Shown one piece after another: positions 42,501 through 49,314 of a stretch of 64,000 nucleotides of DNA (positions within the stretch are counted from its first letter, which is position 1; every line of letters starts with the position of its first letter). Below the pieces are notes generated by a model, which had not been told where the DNA came from, made no database searches, and saw only the letters and a list, made by a program, of their open reading frames with translations. Source of the DNA: Asanoa sp040676615 (lineage in GTDB: Bacteria > Actinomycetota > Actinomycetes > Mycobacteriales > Micromonosporaceae); assembly GCF_040676615.1 (NCBI RefSeq), contig NZ_JBFAPI010000006.1:248001-312000 (forward strand). The letters run 5' to 3'. The position numbers were made by a program, and so were the translations under genes.

Positions 42501-42673
42501 CGGCGGGGTCCTGGGAGACATTCGCCCGGGTCAACAACTCCGACGGCACGATCAGCCTGCGGGCCACCGTCAACAACAAGTACGTCGTCGCGGAGAACGG
42601 CGGGGCGGCAGCCCTGATCGCCAACCGCGACGCCATCGGACCGTGGGAGAAGTTCACGCTCGTCGCGAGCTGA
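39551..42673 (+). CDS. Secreted GH95-like (alpha/alpha)6-barrel glycosidase with CBM-like and fascin-like domains
   Basis: This 1040-residue secreted protein has a signal peptide at residues 1-30 ending at AGAA-P. The region to about 750 holds the N-terminal sandwich start LHGLTVGNGRTGAMVWNQNG and a helical barrel with YWNQRDVYNSFYGSNHPELM, DSLWVPETMGWDGNARG, SSNAHETYWDVRNAITDLAA and PFPYGNVWANDHVHAARLGL. It resembles GH95 alpha-L-fucosidases, but the active-site pattern is divergent, so the exact family is not certain. Residues 750-905 are a beta-sandwich CBM-like module. Residues 912-1040 are a three-fold fascin-like trefoil. The setting beside fucD supports fucosylated substrates. Confidence 0.75.
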   Translation: MKVRTPIRAAVLLLLAGGLVATGPAPAGAAPTDAAYNAGTGALDVNYGSYLSKHDIVYNRPNTNPLHGLTVGNGRTGAMVWNQNGTTMQVSGVDLAEQSTYAAGNLNLFTSPQLDSGYSTFQQRLSLYDGTLTTRYDTNRTVTVFGAPNSEVMGIHVDDSRPGVSSIGLDLSLWDMNTVQNIADVPNLTTWRTVSTFADSTGVGLSRGQADPNNFGYTFAATVEGASYTSQTVNGTRVRLTITPSSSYTIWFTAASRINSPGQNSVQQAKNQLAAARSTGYTSTLNAYKNWWHSFWAKSFVQYGGSADNDYLENAYYLFTYMIAAGGYGNYPLHFINGNFRATQDNSKWSNGYWYWNQRDVYNSFYGSNHPELMRTFNNLYARNLPALKSYTQTRYGTDSLWVPETMGWDGNARGTINSDYVNDIYSTGTEAAYNMYLYYRYTNDATYLRDVAYPFIRESVRFYQNRLSRNGSQYFMASSNAHETYWDVRNAITDLAAVRLLFPLAIQVSTQLGLDSGLRSGWQDVLNNLAPYQIQNGAYLPHDPPISQTRNGENVALELVWPYDQTGIGYPDTQTAINTWNVRPFPYGNVWANDHVHAARLGLGPQAQAGMKTMLQKYQNYPNGMTNNTNGVYEYVGIHLAAMNESLMQSYNDRIRVFPAIPSDSNFVGKFTLLAKDGFLVSSEREAQETKYVGIRSLHGKQARVVNPWGTQQIRVRRTSDNAIITTVSAAEVTFATAANTTYVVERVAKPLTSYSATTLTGTANQGAKSLSGTASTLGLGPAGQGGLVNDTELTYGANWYQTTARGYGDYNDDTHHTNTVGAEASYTFTGTGVEYLSERFSDMGNVDVYVDNVFQTNVNLNVGGARQAQQVVYSKTGLASGQHTIRIVNKSTSVGMVDALRILTGGGSNPTGGTALRAMVNNQYVTAGASPLIASATAVGGSERFDLVDLGGGNVALRAQVNNMFVCAENAGANPLIANRASAGSWETFARVNNSDGTISLRATVNNKYVVAENGGAAALIANRDAIGPWEKFTLVAS

Positions 42674-42685
42674 TCCCACCAAAGG

Positions 42686-42715
42686 GGGGCCAGGGGAATG
42701 GCACACCCTGGCCCC
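42686..42715 (+). terminator. Hairpin terminator after the GH95-like gene
   Basis: GGGGCCAGGG and CCCTGGCCCC form a perfect 10-bp stem around a 10-nt loop, 13 nt after the GH95-like stop. No T tract follows. It would limit read-through to the ThuA gene at 42798. Confidence 0.65.
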
Positions 42716-42797
42716 ACACCTTCCGTCCTACCCGCACCAGCCGAGCGTCGGCGGCCCGGCTCCTAGCCAACCCCCACATGAGCGGAGGAGGAGCACA

Positions 42798-43955
42798 GTG
42801 TTGAGACGTTTGATGTCGGCCTTGGCCGGGCTCGCCATCGTGCTGGTGGCCGCGTTGTACGCGGCACCCGCGACGGCGGCCCCGGTGACCAAGGTCCTGG
42901 TGTTCTCCAAGACGGCCGGTTTCCGGCACTCGTCGATCCCCAACGGCATCGCCGCGATCCAGCAACTCGGATCGCAGAACGGCTTCACGGTGACGGCCAC
43001 CGAGGACGCCAACCAGTTCACCACCGCCAACCTGGCGCAGTACCAGGCGGTGGTGTTCCTCTCGACGACCGGTGACGTGCTCAACGCGACGCAGCAGAGC
43101 GCGTTCGAGTCCTACATCGCGAGCGGCAAGGGCTATGTCGGCGTGCACGCGGCCGCCGACACCGAGTACGACTGGGCCTGGTACGGCGGCCTGGTCGGTG
43201 CCTACTTCCTGTCGCACCCGGCGATCCAGCAGGCCACCGTGCGGGTCGAGGACCGCAGCAACGTGATGACCTCGCACCTGCCGGCCGACTGGACCCGCAC
43301 CGACGAGTGGTACAACTACCGGACCAACCCGCGGGCCAACGTACGCGTGCTGGCGCGCCTCGACGAGGCCACCTACACCGGCGGCTCGATGGGCGACCAC
43401 CCGATCACCTGGTGCCAGAACTACGGCGGCGGCCGGGCCTTCTACACCGGGCTCGGGCACACCGAGGCCTCCTACACCGAGTCCAACTTCACCCGGATGC
43501 TGCTCGGCGCGATCCAGTGGGCCGGCGGGGCGCAGACCGCGACGTGCACGCCGGCGACCACCCCGCCGGTGTCCGGCACGGCGTGGAAGGCGCTGGCCAA
43601 CAACAAGTTCGTCACCACCAGCGCCGGCAACCTGATCGCCAGCGCCACCGCGGCGTCGACCAACGCCGAGCGGTTCGACGTGGTCGACCTCGGTGGCGGC
43701 AACGTCGCGCTGCGGTCGAAGGCCAACGGGATGTATGTCTGCGCGGAGAACGCCGGCGCCAACCCGCTGGTCGCCAACCGGGCTGCCGTCGGTGCCTGGG
43801 AGACGTTCGCGCGAATCAGCAACTCCGACGGCAGCGTCAGCTTCCGGGCCCAGGCCAACGGCCGCTACGTGGTCGCGGAGAACGCCGGCGCCGCCGCCCT
43901 GATCGCCAACCGCACGGCCATCGGCGCATGGGAGAAGTTCACCCTCACCAGTTAG
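42798..43955 (+). CDS. Secreted ThuA-domain protein with fascin-like module
   Basis: This 385-residue protein has a signal peptide at about residues 1-27 (LAGLAIVLVAALYAAPATAA). The ThuA domain (about 28-245) has VLVFSKTAGFRHSSIPNGIAAI, QYQAVVFLSTTGDVLNATQQ and YVGVHAAADTEYDWAWYGGLVG. ThuA proteins have a class I glutamine-amidotransferase-like fold and were named for trehalose utilisation; the catalytic role is unclear. Residues 258-385 are the same fascin-like trefoil as in the upstream GH95-like protein. A GGAGGAGGAG ribosome-binding site precedes the GTG. It pairs with the PQQ-type dehydrogenase gene that follows. Confidence 0.85.
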   Translation: MLRRLMSALAGLAIVLVAALYAAPATAAPVTKVLVFSKTAGFRHSSIPNGIAAIQQLGSQNGFTVTATEDANQFTTANLAQYQAVVFLSTTGDVLNATQQSAFESYIASGKGYVGVHAAADTEYDWAWYGGLVGAYFLSHPAIQQATVRVEDRSNVMTSHLPADWTRTDEWYNYRTNPRANVRVLARLDEATYTGGSMGDHPITWCQNYGGGRAFYTGLGHTEASYTESNFTRMLLGAIQWAGGAQTATCTPATTPPVSGTAWKALANNKFVTTSAGNLIASATAASTNAERFDVVDLGGGNVALRSKANGMYVCAENAGANPLVANRAAVGAWETFARISNSDGSVSFRAQANGRYVVAENAGAAALIANRTAIGAWEKFTLTS

Positions 43956-43980
43956 GTCTTCCGCTCCACGGACCCTTGGT

Positions 43981-44009
43981 CCCGCACGGCCGTGCACCGG
44001 CCGTGCGGG
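43981..44009 (+). terminator. Hairpin terminator after the first ThuA gene
   Basis: CCCGCACGGCC and GGCCGTGCGGG form a perfect 11-bp stem around a 7-nt loop, 26 nt after the stop. It is the strongest hairpin in this locus. No T tract is present. Confidence 0.7.
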
Positions 44010-44058
44010 CCTCGGTCCGGTGCTGCTCCGTACCCCTACCCACCACTGGAGCATCCAC

Positions 44059-46929
44059 ATGCGACGTACGTCCCTGCGCCGCAGACCGCGCTTGCTCAGC
44101 GCGCTCGGCGTCACCCTGCTCGCCCTGGTGAGCCTCTCGGCGGTGGTCACCGCCGCTCCCGCGCCCGCGTCGGCGGCGCCGCCCGCGACGAACCTCTTCG
44201 AGAAGGTCAAGCTCGACGGCGGCACCTCGATGGGTGAGCCGATCGAGTTGGCCGTGGCGCCCGACCAGAAGGTCTTCTACATCAACCGCGGCACGTCGTC
44301 CGGCGGCGGCCAGGTCCGGCTCTACAACCCGACGACGCGCACGACGACCGTCGCGCTGACCCTGGCGCTGGAGGCCCGGTTCGAGGACGGCCTGATCGGC
44401 ATCACGCTCGACCCGGCCTTCGCCACCAACCGCTGGCTCTATCTCTTCTACTCGCCGGCCCAGGCGACGCTGGTCAACCGGATCTCCCGGTTCACCTTCA
44501 ACGCGACCACCAACGTGGTCGACCCGGCGTCGGAAGACATGATCATCGAATGGCCGACCGAGCGCCGGCTGTGTTGCCACTCCGCCGGCTCGATGACCTG
44601 GGACACCGCCGGCAACCTCTACTTCGCGGTCGGCGACAACACCAACTCCGGCGGCGACTCGGCCGGGATGGCCCCGATCGACGAGCGGACCAACCGCGAC
44701 GCGCAGTACGACGCCCAGCGCACGGCCGGCAACACGAACGACCTGCGCGGCAAGATCAACCGGATCAAGCCGACCGCCAACGGCACGTACACGATCCCGG
44801 CCGGCAACCTCTTCGCGCCAGGCACCGCGAGCACGCGCCCCGAGATCTACATCATGGGCAACCGGAACCCCTACCGGATCTGGGTCGACAAGAAGGCGAA
44901 CAACACCCTCTACTGGGGCGAGGTCGGCCCCGACGCGGGTGCCACGATCGCCAACCGCGGGCCGGCCGCCTACGACGAGTTCAACCGGGCCACCGGCCCC
45001 GGCAACTACGGCTGGCCCTACTGCGGCGGCCCCAACGTCGCCTACAACGACTGGGACTTCGCCGCCAACGCGCCCCGCGGCTGGTTCCCGTGCGGCGGCA
45101 GCACCGGCCCGGTCAACAACTCGCCCCGCAACACCGGCCTGCAGCAGCTTCCGCCGACCAAGCCGGCACTGGTGTGGGAGCAGCACGGCGGCAGCCGCGA
45201 GTGGCCGGCCCTCGACAACCCGGGCGGCTGCGGCTCGCCCAACCACACCGAGGTCTACCACTACGACCCCAACCTGGTCTCCGACGTGAAGTGGCCGGCC
45301 TACTACGACAACAAGTGGCTGATCTCCGAGTACTGCCGCAACTGGATCAAGGAGGTCCAGTTCAGTGGTGGCCCGGTGACCGGCACGCCGACGGTGATCG
45401 AGCCGGCGCTGGCCGGGATGCAACTCGTGCACCCGATCGACATGGAGTTCGGCCCGGACGGATCGCTGTACCTGCTCGAATACGGCAACGGCTACTTCTC
45501 CGGTGACGTCGCCGCCGGCCTCTACAAGATCAACTATGTCGCCGGGGGCCGCGCGCCGATCGCCGTCGCCACCGCCAACCGCGACAACGGGCTCGCCCCG
45601 CTGGCCGTCACCTTCTCCAGCGCGGGCAGCACCGACCCCGACGGCGACCCGCTGACCTACCAATGGGACTTCGACAACAACGGCACCGTCGACTCGACTG
45701 CCGCCAACCCGTCGTACACCTACACCACCAACGGCGACAAGCGGGCCCGGCTGACCGTCAACGACGGCACCGGCCGCAGCGGCACCACGTTGTTGCCGAT
45801 CGTCGTCGGCAACAACCGGCCCACCGTCACGCTGGGCGGCCTGCCAGCCGGGGGCATGATCTCGTGGGCGGAGAACGTCACGGCGACCGCGACCGCCACC
45901 GACCCGCAGGACGGCACCATCCCCTGCGCCAACGTGGTCATCCGGGCCGCCCTCGGCCACCAGGAGCACGCGCACGAAGAGGGCCAGGGCACCGGTTGCG
46001 GGTTCACCGTCAACACCGGCCCGGTGCACGCCGGCCCCGACTCGACGCTGTTCTTCGTGCTGCGGTCCAGCTACACCGACAAGGGCGCGACCGGCACCGT
46101 GCCGCTGACCGGCGAGAAGGAGATCACCCTCTGGCCCAAGCAGTGGCAGGCCGAGCACTACGTGACGCTCAACGGCCCGCAGGTGATCACCGCATCCGGG
46201 GCCGAGGGTGGCAAGCGGCTCGGTGACATCCAGAACGGCGAGTACGTGCGGCACCACGCGGTCAGCCTCAAGGGCATCACCCAGGTCCGCGCCCGGGTGT
46301 CGTCCGGCGGCGCCGGCGGCACGGTCTCGTTCCGCTACGACTCCACCACCGGCACCGAGGTGGCCCGGGTCGCGGTGCCGGGCACCGGAAGCTGGGACAC
46401 CTACACCGACATCACCGTCCCGGTGACCAAGCCCGACGACAACACCCACGACCTCTACATCGTCTTCACCGGTGGCAGCGGGGCGTTCCTCGACCTCGAC
46501 AGCTACACCTTCCTCGGTGCGGGTGTCTCGACGCCCGGCAGCGGCGGGCCGCGGACCGGCGCGATCAAGGCGCTCGGCAAGTGCGCCGACGTCAACGGCG
46601 GCGCCACCGCCGACGGCACGAAGATCCAGATCTGGGACTGCAACGGCGCCGCCAACCAGACCTGGACCGTCGGCACCGACGGCACCATCCGGGCCCTCGG
46701 CAAGTGCATGGACGTCCAGTCCAGCGGCACCGCCAACGGCACGAAGATCCACCTCTGGACGTGCAACGGCACCGGCGCACAGCAGTGGGTCACGGCGGCC
46801 AACGGCGGGTTGCGTAACCCGCAGGCCAACAAGTGCCTCGACATCCCGGCGTCCAACGTCACCAACGGAAACCAGCTGCAGATCTACGACTGCAACGGCA
46901 CCGGCGCCCAGAACTGGACGCTGCCGTGA
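44059..46929 (+). CDS. Secreted PQQ-dependent sugar dehydrogenase with PKD, CBM6-like and ricin-B domains
   Basis: This 956-residue secreted enzyme has a signal peptide at 1-42. The glucose/sorbosone dehydrogenase beta-propeller spans about 45-495, with FEDGLIGITLDPAFATNRWLY, LCCHSAGSMTWDTAGNLYFAVGDNTNSGG and RPEIYIMGNRNPYRIWVD; the vicinal cysteines are typical of this group. A PKD domain (about 500-585) contains DPDGDPLTYQWDFDNNGTVD. A second immunoglobulin-like region follows, then a CBM6-like domain at about 695-825 and a ricin-B trefoil at 830-956 with the QxW repeats NQTWTV, QQWVTA and QNWTLP. It would oxidise sugars outside the cell if PQQ is supplied. The start at 44059 lies at the basic n-region MRRTSLRRRPRL. 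Confidence 0.88.
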   Translation: MRRTSLRRRPRLLSALGVTLLALVSLSAVVTAAPAPASAAPPATNLFEKVKLDGGTSMGEPIELAVAPDQKVFYINRGTSSGGGQVRLYNPTTRTTTVALTLALEARFEDGLIGITLDPAFATNRWLYLFYSPAQATLVNRISRFTFNATTNVVDPASEDMIIEWPTERRLCCHSAGSMTWDTAGNLYFAVGDNTNSGGDSAGMAPIDERTNRDAQYDAQRTAGNTNDLRGKINRIKPTANGTYTIPAGNLFAPGTASTRPEIYIMGNRNPYRIWVDKKANNTLYWGEVGPDAGATIANRGPAAYDEFNRATGPGNYGWPYCGGPNVAYNDWDFAANAPRGWFPCGGSTGPVNNSPRNTGLQQLPPTKPALVWEQHGGSREWPALDNPGGCGSPNHTEVYHYDPNLVSDVKWPAYYDNKWLISEYCRNWIKEVQFSGGPVTGTPTVIEPALAGMQLVHPIDMEFGPDGSLYLLEYGNGYFSGDVAAGLYKINYVAGGRAPIAVATANRDNGLAPLAVTFSSAGSTDPDGDPLTYQWDFDNNGTVDSTAANPSYTYTTNGDKRARLTVNDGTGRSGTTLLPIVVGNNRPTVTLGGLPAGGMISWAENVTATATATDPQDGTIPCANVVIRAALGHQEHAHEEGQGTGCGFTVNTGPVHAGPDSTLFFVLRSSYTDKGATGTVPLTGEKEITLWPKQWQAEHYVTLNGPQVITASGAEGGKRLGDIQNGEYVRHHAVSLKGITQVRARVSSGGAGGTVSFRYDSTTGTEVARVAVPGTGSWDTYTDITVPVTKPDDNTHDLYIVFTGGSGAFLDLDSYTFLGAGVSTPGSGGPRTGAIKALGKCADVNGGATADGTKIQIWDCNGAANQTWTVGTDGTIRALGKCMDVQSSGTANGTKIHLWTCNGTGAQQWVTAANGGLRNPQANKCLDIPASNVTNGNQLQIYDCNGTGAQNWTLP

Positions 46930-46946
46930 CGCCCGTTCGCTGAGCC

Positions 46947-46984
46947 GCGCGGGGCCCGTTCGCGCCGACGACCGGGTCCCGCGC
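46947..46984 (+). terminator. Imperfect hairpin after the first PQQ-type dehydrogenase gene
   Basis: GCGCGGGGCCCG and CGGGTCCCGCGC pair over 12 bp with one mismatch, around a 14-nt loop, between this gene and the second ThuA gene. It is weaker than the two hairpins upstream. Confidence 0.45.
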
Positions 46985-47011
46985 CCCCATCCTCGCCAAG
47001 GAGTCACAAGC

Positions 47012-49291
47012 ATGCGCATCCGCGCCCTCATCCCCAGGGTCCTCAGGTGTCGCGAGGCTGGCGCCTCGCCACGCCTTCCGGTCGCCATCCCCGGGGTCCT
47101 CAGGCGTCGCGAGGCTGGCGCCTCGCCGCGCCTTCCGGTCGCCATCCCCGAGGTCCTCAGGCGTCGCGAGGCGCTCGCCTCGCCACGCCTTCCGGTCGCC
47201 GCCGCGACCGCGGCGCTCGCCCTGGTGGCGGGCCTCGCGGTCGCGGCGCCGGCCCAGGCCGCCCCGCTCACCAAGGTTCTGGTGTTCTCCAAGACGGCCG
47301 GCTTCCGGCACTCGTCGATACCCAACGGCATCGCCGCGATCCAGCTCCTCGGGTCGCAGAACGGCTTCTCCGTCACCGCCACCGAGGACGCGAACCAGTT
47401 CACCACCGCCAACCTGGCGCAGTACCAGGCCGTCGTCTTCCTCTCCACGACCGGCGACGTGCTCAACGCCACCCAGCAGACCGCGTTCCAGTCGTACGTC
47501 ACCGGCGGCGGTGGTTTCGTCGGCGTGCACGCGGCCGCCGACACCGAGTACGACTGGCCGTTCTACGGCGAGCTGGTCGGTGCCTGGTTCGCGTCGCATC
47601 CGGCCAACCAGACCGCTACGGTGCGGGTCGAAGACCGCGGCAACGCGTCCACCGCCCACCTTCCGGCCACCTGGTCCCGGCTCGACGAGTGGTACAACTA
47701 CCGGACCAACCCCCGGTCCACCGCCAAGGTGCTGGCCAGCCTCGACGAGTCGTCCTACAGCGGCGGCACGATGGCCGGCGACCACCCGATCACCTGGTGC
47801 AAGAACGTCGGGAGTGGACGGTCCTGGTACACCGGGCTCGGCCACGTCGAAGAGGCCTACGCCGACGCCAACTTCACCAGAATGTTGCTCGGCGGCATCC
47901 AGATCGCGGCCAACAACCGGCCCGCCGACTGCCGGCCGGAGACCGGCTACACCGCGCTGTTCGACGGCACCCAGGCCAGCCTCAACAACTGGCAGCAGAT
48001 CGGGCCGGGCGGCTTCACCCTGGCCGACGGCACGCTCAGCTCGGTCGGCGGGATGGGCCTGCTCTGGTATCCGCTGCGCACGTTCGCCAACTATTCGCTC
48101 AAGGTCGACTGGATGATGCCGGGCGACGACAACGGCGGCGTCTTCGTCGGCTTCCCGCACCCGGGCACCGACCCGTGGAACCCGGTCAACCAGGGCCACG
48201 AGATCCAGATCGACGCGACCGACGCCGACCCGTCGCGCACCACCGGCAGCGTCTACAGCTTCTCCGGGCCCAACTTCGCCCTGCGCGACGCCGCGCTCAA
48301 CCCGCCGGGCTCGTGGAACACCTACGAGATCGGCGTGCACGGCCAGCGGGTGGAGATCTGGCTCAACGGCGTCAAGATCAACGATTATCAGAGTACGCGG
48401 GCCATCGCCAACGGCTACATCGGCGTGCAGAACGACGGCGCCGGCGCCGACATCAACTACCGCAACATCCGGATCAAGGCCGACGGCGGCACCCAACCCG
48501 CCACCGACATCGCACAGGGCAGGCCGGTCACCGTGTCGAGTGTGGAGGGTGGCAATCTCGCCGCGTACGCCACCGACGGCAACTCGGCGACCCGCTGGGG
48601 CAGCGCCTACAGCGATCCGCAGTCGATCACCGTCGACCTGGGGCAGTCCTACAACCTGTCCCGGGTGCGGCTCAACTGGGAGACCGCGTACGGGCGGGCG
48701 TATCAGATCCAGACCTCGCCCGACAACTCGACCTGGACGACGGTCTACTCGACCACCACCGGCGACGGCGGGGTCGACGACCTCACCCTCACCGGCACGG
48801 GTCGCTACGTGCGGATGAACGGCACGCAGCGGGCCACCCAGTGGGGCTATTCGCTGTGGGACCTCAACGTCTACGGCACACCCGGCGGCGGCTCCTCGTT
48901 GCTGTCCCGCAACCGGCCGGTGACCGTGTCCAGTGTGGAACCCGGCTCGCCGCACGCCGGCGCCAACGCCGTCGACGGCAACACCACCACCCGCTGGGGC
49001 TCGGCCTACAGCGACCCGCAGTGGATCACCGTCGACCTGGGCTCGGCGCGGACCGTCAACCGCGTCCGGCTCCAGTGGGAGGCGGCCTACGCCCGGTCCT
49101 ACCAGATCCAGACCTCGAGCAACGGCTCGACCTGGACGAACGCCTACTCCACCACCACGGGTGACGGGGGTGTCGACGACGTCACCCTCAGCGCCGCGCC
49201 CACGGCTCGCTATGTCCGCGTCAACGGCACGCAGCGCGCCCTCACCCAGTACGGCTACTCCCTTTGGGAGTTCGAGGTCTACGGCTCCTGA
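47012..49291 (+). CDS. Secreted ThuA-DUF1080-discoidin fusion protein
   Basis: This 759-residue protein starts at an ATG with an AAGGAG site 8 nt upstream. The first 62 residues are an Arg-rich n-region built from three copies of a 19-residue repeat (see the repeat entry), followed by a hydrophobic core, TAALALVAGLAVAAPAQAA. A ThuA domain covers about 84-300 (VLVFSKTAGFRHSSIPNGIA). Residues 312-490 form a DUF1080/3-keto-disaccharide hydrolase domain (YTALFDGTQASLNNWQQIGP and DWMMPGDDNGGVFVGFPHPG). Two F5/8 type C (discoidin) domains follow at about 495-625 and 630-759, each with a TRWGSAYSDPQ motif. It is the largest ThuA architecture in the window and pairs with the second PQQ dehydrogenase, 23 nt downstream. 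Confidence 0.88.
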   Translation: MRIRALIPRVLRCREAGASPRLPVAIPGVLRRREAGASPRLPVAIPEVLRRREALASPRLPVAAATAALALVAGLAVAAPAQAAPLTKVLVFSKTAGFRHSSIPNGIAAIQLLGSQNGFSVTATEDANQFTTANLAQYQAVVFLSTTGDVLNATQQTAFQSYVTGGGGFVGVHAAADTEYDWPFYGELVGAWFASHPANQTATVRVEDRGNASTAHLPATWSRLDEWYNYRTNPRSTAKVLASLDESSYSGGTMAGDHPITWCKNVGSGRSWYTGLGHVEEAYADANFTRMLLGGIQIAANNRPADCRPETGYTALFDGTQASLNNWQQIGPGGFTLADGTLSSVGGMGLLWYPLRTFANYSLKVDWMMPGDDNGGVFVGFPHPGTDPWNPVNQGHEIQIDATDADPSRTTGSVYSFSGPNFALRDAALNPPGSWNTYEIGVHGQRVEIWLNGVKINDYQSTRAIANGYIGVQNDGAGADINYRNIRIKADGGTQPATDIAQGRPVTVSSVEGGNLAAYATDGNSATRWGSAYSDPQSITVDLGQSYNLSRVRLNWETAYGRAYQIQTSPDNSTWTTVYSTTTGDGGVDDLTLTGTGRYVRMNGTQRATQWGYSLWDLNVYGTPGGGSSLLSRNRPVTVSSVEPGSPHAGANAVDGNTTTRWGSAYSDPQWITVDLGSARTVNRVRLQWEAAYARSYQIQTSSNGSTWTNAYSTTTGDGGVDDVTLSAAPTARYVRVNGTQRALTQYGYSLWEFEVYGS
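47038..47202 (+). repeat. 57-bp tandem repeat, three in-frame copies
   Basis: Copies at 57-bp spacing, recognisable from CCTTCCGGTCGCC at 47074, 47131 and 47188, encode VLRRREAGASPRLPVAIPG-like repeats of 19 residues in the signal peptide of the ThuA-DUF1080 protein. Each copy contains the hairpin GCGAGGC-TGGC-GCCTCGC, though the last is altered (GCGAGGCGCTCGCC). The unit length is a multiple of three, so the reading frame survives any copy number. Nothing in the family requires these residues. Confidence 0.85.
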
Positions 49292-49314
49292 CCCCCGGCA
49301 CGAAAGGAACACCC

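Noticed and set aside
43945..47544. 1199-codon minus-strand frame
   Set aside because: It is antisense to the dehydrogenase and ThuA genes. The plus-strand proteins contain signal peptides and recognised domains.
42798..49291. Trehalose metabolism as the function of the ThuA genes
   Set aside because: The ThuA name comes from trehalose utilisation in rhizobia. Nothing else here relates to trehalose and the proteins are secreted.
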